The notes: generated by a model not told the origin, from the letters alone. A stretch of 64,000 bases of DNA from Aciduricibacillus chroicocephali (GCF_030762805.1 NZ_CP129113.1:16001-80000), one strand, 5' to 3'. Counted from the first letter of the stretch, positions 40,101-48,288 are shown. Program-made: numbers and translations.

Positions 40101-40676
40101 CAACAACATGGGTTTATCGACTCGGTTGGTTTCGACATGTATTCGAAAATGCTTAAAGATACAATTGATGCTAAAATTGCAGGCAAGGAAATCGATGAAG
40201 TACGGACATTTGAGCCAGAGCTCAATTTGCGTATTGATGCTTATATTCCGGATTCTTATATCTCGGATGAGAAGCAGAAAATCGATATTTATAAGCAGTT
40301 CCAAGCGTTGGAAAATAGCGAGGATGTCATTGCGCTTCGTGAAGAGATGATTGATCGTTTTGGTGATTATCCTCAGGAAGTAGAGAACTTGTTCATCGCA
40401 ACTTCACTTAAAATGGCGGCCAAGGCAGAACGTGTTGAAACGATCATTGAGAAGCCGCAGCAGATTGATTTGCGCATAGAAGAGGCTCGCAGCAAGCAAA
40501 TTGACGGTTCGAAGTTGTTCGATATGGCAACGGAATTCGGCAGAAATGTTCAGCTCGGTACAGAGAAAAACAATCTGAAAGCTGTTTTCAAATGGAAGAA
40601 GGAGAGCGCGGAAGAACGCTATGAGCTTGTCCGGAAATTCATTACAAAGCTGGAGGGACTTAATCGCGCAGAATAA
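37152..40676 (+). CDS. mfd: Transcription-repair coupling factor
   Basis: Removes RNA polymerase stalled at lesions and recruits UvrA. 1174 residues from ATG 37152 after GCAGGGGGT (B. subtilis about 1177). UvrB-like N-terminal region (1-350), RNA-polymerase-interaction domain around 490-560 ([18 protein letters not shown]), RecG-like helicase with Walker [10 protein letters not shown] (near 650) and DEEQ box (near 750), and the C-terminal TRCF/D7 domain. Confidence 0.97.
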   Translation: MKGIIQLLQEKEDFRSIVDGFKGGMKEQLAAGLSGSARSLLVSMLDASLKKPVLIVTHQLSQAQQLYDDLSELAGRDHVHLYPVNELIASEIAIASPELKSQRIDALTAWSKSDSGILVVPVAALKRILPPVEYWSSYQLRFVLGEDIPIDDYLTSLVDMGYERVPMVTAPGEFSVRGGIIDIYPITSANPVRIELFDEEVDSIRYFDADTQRSLEKLEQILIEPASEMLVTHRDMKAASEKLEAAYEDTFKKLKTQEERDKLDASMLHDIERLKQGEHFQEMYKYASYLYEKPASLLDYLPKQGLIVFDELSRIQETAHHLDKEEAEWQISLLESQQLVPGSRLSFDWETIRSSFKHQRLYLSVFLRHIPNTQPENIINLSSRAMQEFHGQMSLLKTEMQRWEKGGFSVVILAADHERAEKVHSILGDYDIEATVTDDLEFPLQIPVIVTGSLSNGVELPMHKLVLLTDQELFKMKPKRRKRRQKISNAERIKSYQELKVGDYVVHENHGIGKYIGIETLEMNKMHKDYMLIKYSGDDKLFVPIDQIDLVQKFVGSEGKEPKLYKLGGTEWTKVKRKVQTTVEDIADDLIKLYAEREARKGYAFSPDSDMQRAFETAFPYQETEDQLRCIEEIKIDMEKARPMDRLLCGDVGYGKTEVAIRAAFKAVADGKQVAILVPTTILAQQHFETIQERFQDYAINIGLLSRFRTKKQQTETIEGLRKGLVDVVVGTHRLLSKDIIYKDLGLLIVDEEQRFGVKHKEKIKQLKTNVDVLTLTATPIPRTLHMSMLGVRDLSVIETPPENRFPIQTYVMEYNPVFVREAIEREMARGGQVFYLYNRVENIERVAQEIGTLVEGARVGFAHGQMNESELENVMLGFLEGEFDVLVSTTIIETGVDIPNVNTLIVHDADKMGLSQLYQLRGRVGRSNRVAYAYFTYQKDKVLTEVAEKRLQAIKEFTELGSGFKIAMRDLSIRGAGNLLGSQQHGFIDSVGFDMYSKMLKDTIDAKIAGKEIDEVRTFEPELNLRIDAYIPDSYISDEKQKIDIYKQFQALENSEDVIALREEMIDRFGDYPQEVENLFIATSLKMAAKAERVETIIEKPQQIDLRIEEARSKQIDGSKLFDMATEFGRNVQLGTEKNNLKAVFKWKKESAEERYELVRKFITKLEGLNRAE

Positions 40677-40691
40677 TTCCTCCGCTTGCAT

Positions 40692-40720
40692 GCATACTTC
40701 ACTGGAGATGATTCATACTA
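40692..40720 (+). promoter_or_regulatory. SigG promoter of spoVT
   Basis: GCATA (40692-40696), 17 nt, CATACTA (40714-40720): an exact match to SigG consensus GHATR / CATNHTA. Confidence 0.85.
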
Positions 40721-40760
40721 ACATCACAGCTGGTTTATTTTGCACTTCATAAAGCAAATA

Positions 40761-40806
40761 GGAAACAGAGGCAGGAATCAGCCGCTGCCGACTTATCTGT
40801 TTTCCA
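40761..40806 (+). promoter_or_regulatory. Hairpin in the spoVT leader
   Basis: GGAAACAG (40761-40768) pairs with CTGTTTTCC (near 40797-40805), and inner GGCAG with CTGCC. No T run; ~55 nt before the start codon. Confidence 0.5.
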
Positions 40807-40860
40807 GGAATGAAGGAATCATAAGACCAAACATCATGTGAAAGTGAGGCTCCAAGAGGT

Positions 40861-41394
40861 ATGAAAGCAACAGGTATTGTAAGGCGCATTGATGATCTGG
40901 GCAGGGTCGTCATTCCAAAGGAGATCAGGAGGACACTCCGCATCCGGGAAGGAGACCCGCTTGAGATTTTTGTCGACCGAGAAGGTGAAGTAATCCTTAA
41001 GAAGTACTCTCCAATTCATGAACTTGGTGCGTTTGCACAGGAATACGCCGATGCACTGTTTGATTCACTGCAGAATCCGGTATTCATTGCAGATCGTGAT
41101 GAGATCATTGCCATTGCAGGGGAATCAAAGAAAGATTATTTGAACAAAAGCATCAGTAGAGATATTGACCGTATGATTGAAGCGCGTCAACCTCAGTTGT
41201 ATTCTGAAAACAAGAAACTTGAAATTGTTGATGACAGAGAAGAAGAACTTGCCGCGTATTGTGTAAGCCCGATTATTGCCAATGGAGATCCAATCGGTTG
41301 TGTTATGATTTTCTCCAAAGAAGACAAGCTTGGGCTTGTGGAGGAAAAGTCGATCGTTACGGCGGCTAGTTTTCTTGCGAAGCAAATGGAGTAG
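40861..41394 (+). CDS. spoVT: Stage V sporulation protein T
   Basis: Forespore regulator that tunes SigG genes and spore germination properties. 177 residues. N-terminal AbrB-type DNA-binding domain (1-50: MKATGIVRRIDDLGRVVIPK), C-terminal GAF domain (about 55-177: SLQNPVFIADRDEIIAIAG...). ATG follows AAAGTGAGGC. The consensus SigG promoter upstream agrees with known regulation. Confidence 0.97.
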   Translation: MKATGIVRRIDDLGRVVIPKEIRRTLRIREGDPLEIFVDREGEVILKKYSPIHELGAFAQEYADALFDSLQNPVFIADRDEIIAIAGESKKDYLNKSISRDIDRMIEARQPQLYSENKKLEIVDDREEELAAYCVSPIIANGDPIGCVMIFSKEDKLGLVEEKSIVTAASFLAKQME

Positions 41395-41404
41395 AAAGCA
41401 ATGT

Positions 41405-41448
41405 ATGGACAAATTGCGGCTGAACCAGCGCATTTTGTCCATTTTTGC
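41405..41448 (+). terminator. Terminator of spoVT
   Basis: ATGGACAAA pairs with TTTTGTCCAT enclosing GCG/CGC-like inner pairs, then a T run. Confidence 0.8.
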
Positions 41449-41535
41449 TTTTTAGAAACATGGTTCTTTCAGAATTCCGGTTTCAAGACAATCATTTCCC
41501 ATACTTAGCTGTCAAAAGACCCTTGGAAAGGGCTA

Positions 41536-41544
41536 TGCTATAAT
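41536..41544 (+). promoter_or_regulatory. Extended -10 promoter of yabM
   Basis: TG-C-TATAAT (41536-41544), 27 nt before the start codon; no good -35. Confidence 0.55.
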
Positions 41545-41571
41545 AAGGTAAAGATTGTAAAGAGGAAGTCT

Positions 41572-43149
41572 ATGCATAATGATGGTTCTAAAAAATTAGT
41601 CAAAGGTGCCCTCATTCTTGCTGGTGCCGGTTTGATCGGCAAAGTTCTTGGAGCTAGCTATCGTATACCGCTTCAGAACCTGCTCGGCGATGAGGGTTTT
41701 TATATATATCAGCAAATATATCCAATCCTTGGGTTGGCTCTTATGCTCTCGCTTTATGGCTTCCCTTCAGCTGTTGCAAGAATTGCTGCTGAGCATGGGG
41801 AAAAAGGTGAAACAGTTGGCTGGCGGAATTACTTTCTGCCGGCATGGGTAGTACTGGCAGGTACCTCTATAATCTTTGCAGGAATGCTTTTTATAGGGGC
41901 GGATAGGCTAGCAGAAATTATAGGTGACGACCAGCTTGTGTCGCTTTACCGTTCTGCATCTTTCGTATTTCTTGCAATTCCCATTACTGCGATTCTAAGA
42001 GGGGCCTGTCAGTCCCAGGCAGAGATGGTTCCAGTTGCGCAGTCACAGCTTATTGAACAATTTCTCAGGGTAGTGATCATTATTGCAGCAGCTGCTGTAA
42101 TCGGTAAGTCTGGCGATGATCTGTACAAAATCGGCATGGCTGCAGTGTGGGCTGCGGTCATCGGGGCTGTTGGCGCTATTGGCATCCTGTTATTTCGTAC
42201 AAAGCAACCGGCTCTTGGTACAGCAAAGTTTTCATGGGGAAGACATAGTCGCGCTCTGCTTGGAATCGGTCTTGTAGCGACTCTAAATCATGCACTCTTA
42301 CTGCTTATACAGTTTGGCGACATGCTAACATTGCTACCATCACTCCGCGAGTACGGACTCAGCTTTGCCGCGGCAGTTCAGGAGAAGGGGATATTTGACA
42401 GGGGGCAACCGCTTATCCAGATTGGAAGCGTGCTCGGATCCTCGCTCGCTCTTTCTGTGATGCCTTCCATCTCGAAGGGAAAGCTGGAGCGTGAACCTGA
42501 TTTGTATGGCCCTTTTATGCTCGTTGCCTTTAAGCTCAGCTTGGCTATTGGGATAGGGGCTGCAGCTGGTCTTATTGTTATTTTTCCCGAAGTAAATACG
42601 CTTCTGTTTGAAAATTCTTCAGGAACCGGTAGCTTGCGTCTGCTTATGCTTGCGGTTTGCGTCTCCTCGGTTGCAATAACCCTTGCTGCAATGCTCCAAG
42701 GGCTAGGTCTTTACAGGAGAACAGCACTCTACATTACACTAGCTCTGTTGGTTAAAGTCTTTCTTAATTTCACGCTTGTAAGAATGTATGGCATTTATGG
42801 AGGGGCGGCTGCAACAGTGCTTGCACTAGTATTGATGCTTACGCTTGCTTCGTTTGACCTTTCCCGACAAACAGCATTATTTAGTGGTATGCGAAGAGTT
42901 TCATGGCCCCTTGTTTTATCTGCAGGGAGCATGGTTATTTACCTTTTTGCTGGAAAATGGTTTTTCCAGTTCATGCTGCCTAGTATGACAAGAGGTATGC
43001 TCGTTTTGGAAGTGATTGTACTTGTAACTGGTGGAGCAATTGTTTATCTTGTTTTGCTGTTCAGGAGCAAGGAGTTTTTTAGAGAAGAGGAAGTAAGTCT
43101 GCTGCCAGCCAGCAAATTATTTCTCCTTATCCGCAAAAATATTAAATAG
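41572..43149 (+). CDS. yabM: MOP-superfamily flippase-like membrane protein YabM
   Basis: Polytopic membrane protein of the polysaccharide-transport/MurJ-SpoVB group, likely moving a lipid-linked glycan; substrate unknown. 525 residues with about 14 hydrophobic segments. N-terminal KGALILAGAGLIGKVLGASYRIPLQN is the family signature. Paralogues (SpoVB, MurJ, YtgP) exist in B. subtilis; assignment to YabM rests on its place before mazG. ATG follows AGAGGAAG. Confidence 0.9.
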   Translation: MHNDGSKKLVKGALILAGAGLIGKVLGASYRIPLQNLLGDEGFYIYQQIYPILGLALMLSLYGFPSAVARIAAEHGEKGETVGWRNYFLPAWVVLAGTSIIFAGMLFIGADRLAEIIGDDQLVSLYRSASFVFLAIPITAILRGACQSQAEMVPVAQSQLIEQFLRVVIIIAAAAVIGKSGDDLYKIGMAAVWAAVIGAVGAIGILLFRTKQPALGTAKFSWGRHSRALLGIGLVATLNHALLLLIQFGDMLTLLPSLREYGLSFAAAVQEKGIFDRGQPLIQIGSVLGSSLALSVMPSISKGKLEREPDLYGPFMLVAFKLSLAIGIGAAAGLIVIFPEVNTLLFENSSGTGSLRLLMLAVCVSSVAITLAAMLQGLGLYRRTALYITLALLVKVFLNFTLVRMYGIYGGAAATVLALVLMLTLASFDLSRQTALFSGMRRVSWPLVLSAGSMVIYLFAGKWFFQFMLPSMTRGMLVLEVIVLVTGGAIVYLVLLFRSKEFFREEEVSLLPASKLFLLIRKNIK

Positions 43150-43166
43150 GTAGGAGGCATTGCAAA

Positions 43167-44618
43167 ATGTCCTTTAAAATACAAATTGCCGGTCTTGGAG
43201 CTGGTGACATTGAACAGCTTCCGCTCGGTATTTATCGCAAATTACTAAACCATGATGGTATTATTCAGGCACGCACACTCGACCATCCAGTAATTGAAAC
43301 ACTTATGGAGGAAGGGGTAACATTTGCTTCCTTTGACGATTACTACGAAGAAGAGGCTGGTTTTGAACGGGTCTATGAGCGGATTGCTGCTAAGCTGTTA
43401 GAAATGGCGCAGACGGAAAATGTTTTCTACGTTGTCCCAGGTCATCCGAGCCTTGCCGAGATGTCAGTAAAACTGCTCCAGGAACAGAAGGAAGTTCCAG
43501 TTGAAATTATTGGAGGCCAGAGCTACCTCGATGATTTATTCGCCTCATTGCAAATTGACCCTATTGAAGGTTTTCAATTCGTAGATGCAACAAGCTTCCA
43601 AAGGAATGAGCTTAATTATCGTAACCATTTGGTTTTTTGTCAGGTTTATGACCAAATGAGTGCATCCAATGTGAAGTTGGAACTGCTTGAGGATTTGCCG
43701 GCAGACTATGAGATCATCCTCATCGAAGCGGCCGGAACTGACAAAGAGAGAAAAGAACAGATACCGCTAGAAGATCTTGATCGTGTCACCAGTATTAGCA
43801 ATCTTACATCGGTCTATATACCGCCTGTACCGGAGGAATTGCTTACACATGAGTTTGCATCTTTACGCAGCGTTGTTCGTATTTTGCGTAGCCCGGATGG
43901 ATGCCCATGGGACAAGGAACAGACACATGAATCATTGCGTCGCTACTTGATCGAGGAAGCGTATGAGCTAATAGATGCGATCGAAGAAGAGGACGATGAA
44001 GGAATTATTGAGGAAATGGGTGACGTACTTCTCCAAATTATGATGCACGCGCAAATTGGCGAAGATGACGGCTATTTCACAATTGATGATGTTATACGCG
44101 GCATAACTGAGAAGATGATTAATCGTCATCCGCATGTTTTTGGTGATGTACATGTTGAATCAACTGAAGACGTAAATGCAAATTGGGAAAAAATCAAGAA
44201 ACAGGAGAAGCAGGAGCGCGATTCTATTCTTGATGGGATTCCGCGTAGTCTTCCAGCGCTTATGCGCTCAACTAAACTTCAGAAAAAAGCTCGAAAAGCA
44301 GGATTCCAATGGGAAAGCGCCGAAGAAATTTGGGAAAAGTTTAATGAAGAAGTACAAGAATTCCATGAAGCGCTTGAATCAGGTAACAAGCGGGAAATGG
44401 AAGAGGAATACGGTGACATCCTGTTCATACTCGTGAATCTCGCTATATTCCACAAAATTGAGGCGGAACAAAGCCTCACATATGCGAATGAGAAGTTCAT
44501 TTCCCGCTTCCATCATATTGAACATTCCTTGAAAAAATCGGGGAAGGAACTTGAGGATGCTTCTCTTGAAGAAATGGATGCCCTTTGGGATGAGGCAAAA
44601 AGAAAGGAGAGAGAATAA
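43167..44618 (+). CDS. mazG: YabN: methylase-like domain fused to MazG NTP pyrophosphohydrolase
   Basis: Two-domain protein of 483 residues. Residues 1-220 have the tetrapyrrole (SAM) methylase fold (IQIAGLGAGDIEQLPLGIY; VVPGHPSLAE). Residues 230-483 are MazG with DGCPWDKEQTHESLRRYLIEEAYELIDA; Glu/Asp metal ligands in EEAYE and EEMGDVLLQ. Hydrolyses (d)NTPs to house-cleaning monophosphates; the methylase part's role is unknown. Stop codon overlaps the rqcP ATG by one base (TAATG). Confidence 0.94.
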   Translation: MSFKIQIAGLGAGDIEQLPLGIYRKLLNHDGIIQARTLDHPVIETLMEEGVTFASFDDYYEEEAGFERVYERIAAKLLEMAQTENVFYVVPGHPSLAEMSVKLLQEQKEVPVEIIGGQSYLDDLFASLQIDPIEGFQFVDATSFQRNELNYRNHLVFCQVYDQMSASNVKLELLEDLPADYEIILIEAAGTDKERKEQIPLEDLDRVTSISNLTSVYIPPVPEELLTHEFASLRSVVRILRSPDGCPWDKEQTHESLRRYLIEEAYELIDAIEEEDDEGIIEEMGDVLLQIMMHAQIGEDDGYFTIDDVIRGITEKMINRHPHVFGDVHVESTEDVNANWEKIKKQEKQERDSILDGIPRSLPALMRSTKLQKKARKAGFQWESAEEIWEKFNEEVQEFHEALESGNKREMEEEYGDILFILVNLAIFHKIEAEQSLTYANEKFISRFHHIEHSLKKSGKELEDASLEEMDALWDEAKRKERE

Positions 44619-44878
44619 TGCGTTTAGATAAATTTTTAAAAGTATCCCGTCTGATTAAACGTCGCACCTTGGCCAAGGAAGTAGCTGATCAGGGACGGAT
44701 TAAAATTAACGGCAACCCTTCCAAGGCTGCATCAAAGGTGGCAGTTGGAGATGAACTTGTCATCCAGTTCGGGCAAAAGCTTGTTACTGCAGAAGTGCTA
44801 AGTCTGCAAGAAACGGTCAAAAAGGAAGAAGCCGCGAACATGTATAAAATCGTTAAAGAGGAAAAAGTGAACGCTTAA
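44618..44878 (+). CDS. rqcP: RqcP, S4-domain ribosome quality-control factor
   Basis: YabO: binds the 50S-peptidyl-tRNA complex and supports alanine tailing by RqcH on stalled nascent chains. 86 residues. S4 RNA-binding domain MRLDKFLKVSRLIKRRTLAKEVADQGRIKING at the start, basic throughout. ATG overlaps the mazG stop; translational coupling is likely. Confidence 0.95.
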   Translation: MRLDKFLKVSRLIKRRTLAKEVADQGRIKINGNPSKAASKVAVGDELVIQFGQKLVTAEVLSLQETVKKEEAANMYKIVKEEKVNA

Positions 44879-44917
44879 TCTGCCAAAGGCAATTGGTTCT
44901 AAACTTGTCCCCTGCTT

Positions 44918-44925
44918 CATAAAGT
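44918..44925 (+). promoter_or_regulatory. Weak SigE-like -10 upstream of yabP
   Basis: CATAAAGT (44918-44925) differs from CATACANT at one position; the -35 region is poor. yabP-yabQ are SigE-controlled in B. subtilis. Confidence 0.3.
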
Positions 44926-44948
44926 GAAGTAGCAAGGAGGACGAGCAG

Positions 44949-45254
44949 ATGAACTATTATTCAAAAGACCAGGCACCTGTAACACGTGCCCCTCAAGACC
45001 ATAATGTCAGGATTAACAATCGCAAGGAAATGGAAATAACCGGTGTCAAGGAAGTGGATAGCTTTGACAATGAGGAGTTTCTGCTTGAGACCGTCATGGG
45101 CTACATGATTATAAGGGGTCAGAATTTACAACTGAAGAATCTTGATGTCGGATCAGGTGCGGTATCCATCAAGGGTAAAGTTTATGAACTTTCTTATGTG
45201 GATGGAGATTCCCAGGAGAAGGCTAAAGGGTTCTTTGGCAAGTTATTCAAATGA
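44949..45254 (+). CDS. yabP: Sporulation protein YabP
   Basis: Small SigE-class sporulation protein required in the mother cell; biochemical role unknown. 101 residues. Family core 'NRKEMEITGVKEVDSFDNEEFLLETVMG' and 'IRGQNLQLKNLDVGSGAVSIKGKV'. ATG follows CAAGGAGGACG. ATG of yabQ overlaps its stop (ATGA). Confidence 0.93.
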   Translation: MNYYSKDQAPVTRAPQDHNVRINNRKEMEITGVKEVDSFDNEEFLLETVMGYMIIRGQNLQLKNLDVGSGAVSIKGKVYELSYVDGDSQEKAKGFFGKLFK

Positions 45255-45853
45255 CTTCGCTGAATGTGCAATTTGCAACGATGATCACCATGATCGGTGG
45301 CGGCTTCTATCTTGGAATGGCGCTGGATACATTCCGGCGCTTGACTATCAACTTGCGGCGCCCGATATGGCTTCTATACACAACGGAAATCGGTTTTTGG
45401 CTTTTGCAGACAGCTATTCTCTTCATCATGCTGTTTACGGCCAATAAGGGTGAAATCCGCTTTTACATATTTTTTGCCGGTTTACTCGGCTTTGCCGCTT
45501 ATCAAGTACTCGGCAGGAAATGGTACAGGCAGCTGCTCGAAATTCTGATCCGTATTTTTATGGCAATTGTGCGTTTTATCGCAAATGCTGTACGAATTCT
45601 TATTGTCATACCGATTAAAGGGTTGTTCGCCATAATTGTCGCTGTACTGCTATTTCTTATCCAAGCGATTGTAACTGTCATTCGATTCCTTCTGATAGTC
45701 ATATTCCTGCCTATTAAATGGCTGTTCGCTATTCTATGGCGTCTCATGCCGAAACGTGCAAGAAACTTTGTGCACAAATGGTGCAAGGTTTATAGTACAA
45801 TGAAGGAAAGTTGCAGCAAATTCCTGAAATGGATCAAGTTCAGAAGGAGGTAG
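45251..45853 (+). CDS. yabQ: Sporulation membrane protein YabQ
   Basis: Multi-pass membrane protein needed for spore cortex formation, located at the forespore outer membrane in B. subtilis. 200 residues with about five hydrophobic segments (for example TMITMIGGGFYLGMALDTFRR at the start and repeated FIANAVRILIVIPIKGLFAII-type stretches), and a basic C-terminal tail (KWIKFRRR). Overlaps yabP by 4 nt. Confidence 0.92.
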   Translation: MTSLNVQFATMITMIGGGFYLGMALDTFRRLTINLRRPIWLLYTTEIGFWLLQTAILFIMLFTANKGEIRFYIFFAGLLGFAAYQVLGRKWYRQLLEILIRIFMAIVRFIANAVRILIVIPIKGLFAIIVAVLLFLIQAIVTVIRFLLIVIFLPIKWLFAILWRLMPKRARNFVHKWCKVYSTMKESCSKFLKWIKFRRR

Positions 45854-45858
45854 CAGAC

Positions 45859-46239
45859 ATGGCTGCTGATCACAACCCGATTTCGAAGCTTCATACGCAG
45901 TTTGCAGAGCAAAATAACGCTCAGATGGAGAGACAGAAACGGAAGAAGCAGCGTCTGATGCGCAGACTCGTGCTCCTTTCCGTTTTTGTCGCCATTCTGA
46001 TAGGTACCTTTACGACTTTCCATTTGAAGCAGCGCCATCTCCAGGCCGAAAAACGGACCGAACTTGCGGAGATGAAGAAAGAGTATGCCGCTGTTCAGAA
46101 GAAGGGGAAGGAATTGAAGCAGGAACGTGATTTACTTAAAGATGAAGACTATGTATTGGAAATTGCCCGGACGAATTATTTCTTCTCTAAAAAAGGAGAA
46201 CTGATTTTTAAAATACCGGATGAAAAGCCATCCTATTGA
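45859..46239 (+). CDS. divIC: Cell-division protein DivIC
   Basis: Bitopic division-septum protein that complexes with FtsL and DivIB. 126 residues from ATG 45859 after GAAGGAGGTAGC (B. subtilis 125). Cytoplasmic basic region (RQKRKKQRLMRRL), one membrane span (about 38-56), extracellular coiled coil (KRTELAEMKKEYAAVQKKG...), and the DivIC/FtsB box (DEDYVLEIARTNYFFSKKGE). Its stop TGA is inside the yabR -35 hexamer. Confidence 0.95.
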   Translation: MAADHNPISKLHTQFAEQNNAQMERQKRKKQRLMRRLVLLSVFVAILIGTFTTFHLKQRHLQAEKRTELAEMKKEYAAVQKKGKELKQERDLLKDEDYVLEIARTNYFFSKKGELIFKIPDEKPSY

Positions 46240-46265
46240 CACAGTTTCATAACCTTCGCTATAAT
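46236..46265 (+). promoter_or_regulatory. SigA promoter of yabR
   Basis: TTGACA (46236-46241, containing the divIC stop), 18 nt, TATAAT (46260-46265); a second TATAAT at 46280-46285. Confidence 0.82.
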
Positions 46266-46314
46266 ATAGCGTAGGACTATATAATTTTATGGCATCTTTG
46301 TCCATTTGGGTATT

Positions 46315-46369
46315 CCAGCCCCGGACAAAGGGAACAGGACCCTGGATTTTGTCGGAGTCCGGGCCCTGG
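46315..46369 (+). promoter_or_regulatory. GC-rich hairpin in the yabR leader
   Basis: CCAG..CCCGGAC (46315-46326) pairs with GTCCGGG..CTGG (46357-46369), with inner repeats of a CCTGGATT-like sequence. It lies 15 nt before AAGGAGGAGC. Confidence 0.6.
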
Positions 46370-46402
46370 ATTCCAGAAATTTTAAGGAGGAGCATTTTTT
46401 TT

Positions 46403-46831
46403 ATGTCAATCGAAGTAGGCAGCAAGCTGCAGGGTAAGGTAACGGGCATTACGAATTTTGGTGCATTTGTCGAGATCGGCGATAGCGAGAAGAAGACCGG
46501 TCTTGTCCATATCAGTGAAGTTGCCGATAGCTATGTCAAAGACATCAACGAGCATCTTAAAGTTGGCGATGAAGTAACTGTTAAAGTCATCAATGTCGAG
46601 AAAGACGGCAAAATCGGCCTTTCTATTAAAAAGGCGATAGACCGCCCACAACGGGAAGGTCGCCCGCAAAGGGAAGGCCGCCCGCAGCGTCAACAAAGAC
46701 CACCAAGAGAACGCGCAGAAACCTTCGAATCCAAGATGAACCGTTTCCTTAAGGACTCGGAAGATCGTCTTGCCTCTTTGAAGAAACACACTGAAGGCAG
46801 ACGCGGAGGACGCGGTGCAAAAAGAGGATAG
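46403..46831 (+). CDS. yabR: S1 RNA-binding domain protein YabR
   Basis: S1-domain protein of the general-stress/polynucleotide-phosphorylase-like group; RNA binding likely, function not established. 142 residues from ATG 46403 after AAGGAGGAGC. S1 domain at 1-75 (GSKLQGKVTGITNFGAFVEI). A proline/arginine-rich linker with tandem REGRPQ units (about 82-105), then a helix and an RRGGRGAKRG tail, an RGG-like basic end. Own SigA promoter and structured leader. Confidence 0.9.
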   Translation: MSIEVGSKLQGKVTGITNFGAFVEIGDSEKKTGLVHISEVADSYVKDINEHLKVGDEVTVKVINVEKDGKIGLSIKKAIDRPQREGRPQREGRPQRQQRPPRERAETFESKMNRFLKDSEDRLASLKKHTEGRRGGRGAKRG

Positions 46832-46875
46832 CAGCAGCTGTCTACTTGTAAACAATGCTCTTAATAGATAATGGA

Positions 46876-46924
46876 AAAGAGAGCGGAAGCGCATAGTTCA
46901 TATGTGCTTCCGCTCTCTTTTTTT
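46876..46924. terminator. Terminator of yabR, possibly shared with the minus-strand VOC gene
   Basis: AAAGAGAGCGGAAGC pairs perfectly with GCTTCCGCTCTCTTT; long T run on the plus strand. Confidence 0.92.
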
Positions 46925-46990
46925 GACTTTTAACGGTATCAAAGAATTAGCAGAGAGGACTTATCATCATTCAAGTAAGGCGGCTGGTAT

Positions 46991-47395
46991 CTATCTCACT
47001 GTGAATACCCAATCTACGCCAAACTTATCCCTCAATGAGCCATGCTGTTTTGCAAAGAATGTCTGTTGCAGTTCCATTCCTACTTTTGCATCTTCTTTGA
47101 GTGTGTTCCAAGCCTTTTGAGCTTCGATTTCGGAGTCGAACTCAACACTTATGGAGACCTTTCCTTCTCCTGTAAGGTTATTTCTCGTATCAGACCCCAT
47201 AATGATTCCTGAACCGGTCAATTTCATTTCAAGATGCAAGATCAGTTCTTTATCTTCCTTAAGTATAGGGAAGTTAGGATTGGCAGGCATATCACCATAT
47301 TTTTGTATTTTAATAATTTCACCATCAAAAGCAGTTTTATATAACTCAAAAGCCTTGGCAGCTTCACGATTGAATTTCAAATACGGTCTGATCAT
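46991..47395 (-). CDS. PhnB-type VOC family protein
   Basis: 134-residue glyoxalase/VOC-fold protein of the PhnB/YjdN branch, whose activity is usually unknown. Signs: N-terminal LKFNREAAKAFELYKTAFDGEI, 'MGSDTRNNLTGEGKVSISVEF', 'EAQKAWNTLKEDAKVGMELQQTFF' and the ending 'SLRDKFGVDWVFTV', all typical of this branch. ATG follows ACGAGGAGCTG. It is one of two minus-strand protein genes around tRNA-Met in an otherwise plus-strand stretch. Confidence 0.88.
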   Translation of the reverse strand: MIRPYLKFNREAAKAFELYKTAFDGEIIKIQKYGDMPANPNFPILKEDKELILHLEMKLTGSGIIMGSDTRNNLTGEGKVSISVEFDSEIEAQKAWNTLKEDAKVGMELQQTFFAKQHGSLRDKFGVDWVFTVR

Positions 47396-47489
47396 TTTAT
47401 TCAGCTCCTCGTTCTACTATCTATAAAGTCTACCCACTATAAATAACAAAGAATACTTTCGTTCAACCAATTGTTTTATAACAAAGTTT

Positions 47490-47533
47490 GAAACAAAAAA
47501 AGAGAACTCTTACAAATAGTAAGAGTTCTCTTT
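47490..47533 (-). terminator. Terminator of tRNA-Met (minus strand)
   Basis: AAAGAGAACTCTTAC pairs perfectly with GTAAGAGTTCTCTTT; the T run (7 T) is on the minus strand. Confidence 0.9.
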
Positions 47534-47540
47534 AAAATGA

Positions 47541-47614
47541 TAGCGGCGGAGGGAATCGAACCCACGACCTCACGGGTATGAACCGTACGCTCTAGCCAGC
47601 TGAGCTACACCGCC
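47541..47614 (-). tRNA. tRNA-Met(CAT), elongator type
   Basis: 74-nt cloverleaf on the minus strand. Acceptor GGCGGTG / CGCCGCT (two G-U pairs), D arm GCTC/GAGC, anticodon stem ACGG..CCGT with loop TTCATAC (anticodon CAT), T loop TTCGATT. One T-T mismatch in the T stem. CCA not encoded. The sequence resembles Bacillus elongator Met rather than initiator or Ile2. Confidence 0.93.
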
Positions 47615-47635
47615 ATGATTATTAACACAAGTGTT

Positions 47636-47664
47636 ATCTTACAATATGGCAGACAAGTTGTCAA
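47636..47664 (-). promoter_or_regulatory. SigA promoter of tRNA-Met
   Basis: Minus strand: TTGACA (47664-47659), 17 nt, TAAGAT (47641-47636). Confidence 0.85.
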
Positions 47665-47675
47665 ATGGTTTTTGC

Positions 47676-47709
47676 AAAAAAAAGTACAGGCAGCCTGATT
47701 GCTGCCTGT
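47676..47709 (-). terminator. Terminator of the ASCH gene
   Basis: ACAGGCAGC pairs with GCTGCCTGT; the T run is on the minus strand (A run at 47676-47683). Confidence 0.85.
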
Positions 47710-47713
47710 TTAA

Positions 47714-48061
47714 TTATTCAGCGCGAGAGAATTCGTGCACCCACACTTTCATTTTGGGTAACCACTTCATGCCGGGATGTAAGGCAAGAATTGAATCTTT
47801 ATAGGCTTCGAGAGTTTCGAATCCTTCTTTCTTCGCGTCATTTTCTGTTACTTCTCCGAGAGACTGTCTATATACACGCTCCACGACAAAGCGGTTGTCG
47901 CCAAGTTCCATGACTTCTCCAATATCGGCGTAGCGTCCATTGCGGCGTGTTGCTGTTTTGATGCCTGCAATTACTTTTTCAACATCGGCAGGCTTCGTAA
48001 CGAGACGTTCAATGGAACAAGTCTTAGGAGGCAGCTTTTCATTCAACTGTTCTGCAGACAT
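47714..48061 (-). CDS. ASCH-domain protein
   Basis: 115-residue protein with the ASCH (ASC-1 homology) PUA-like fold, which is thought to bind RNA; some members act as nucleoside amidohydrolases. Seen as VEKVIAGIKTATRRNGRYADIGEVMEL (about 28-54), 'FVVERVYRQSLGEV', and 'DAKKEGFETLEAYKDSILAL'. ATG follows AAGGTGGT. Minus strand, with its own terminator. Not recalled at this locus in B. subtilis. Function unassigned. Confidence 0.8.
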   Translation of the reverse strand: MSAEQLNEKLPPKTCSIERLVTKPADVEKVIAGIKTATRRNGRYADIGEVMELGDNRFVVERVYRQSLGEVTENDAKKEGFETLEAYKDSILALHPGMKWLPKMKVWVHEFSRAE

Positions 48062-48193
48062 GGTTATACCACCTTTTTTATCAATCTATTCATCATTATA
48101 GTGCATTGTTATGCAAAACTCATTATTTTGGAATTAAAAAAGACGCAATTCATGTCTATATTTTGTCTATTTGTATGATAACCGTAAGATTCG

Positions 48194-48288
48194 AACGACA
48201 TTCAGAAAAAATGAAGAAAGACTGTCGAACGATTTTAGGAATGGACTTACCTGTTTTGACAAAATCTCCAGCTTGTCCATGATTTAAT
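48194..48288 (+). promoter_or_regulatory. Spo0A-controlled spoIIE promoter
   Basis: TTGACA (48256-48261) and TTTAAT (48283-48288) are 21 nt apart, the over-long spacing known for the Spo0A-activated SigA promoter of B. subtilis spoIIE. Perfect 0A box TGTCGAA at 48223-48229, a reverse near-match AACGACA at 48194-48200, and TGACAAA over the -35 (48257-48263). Confidence 0.85.
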
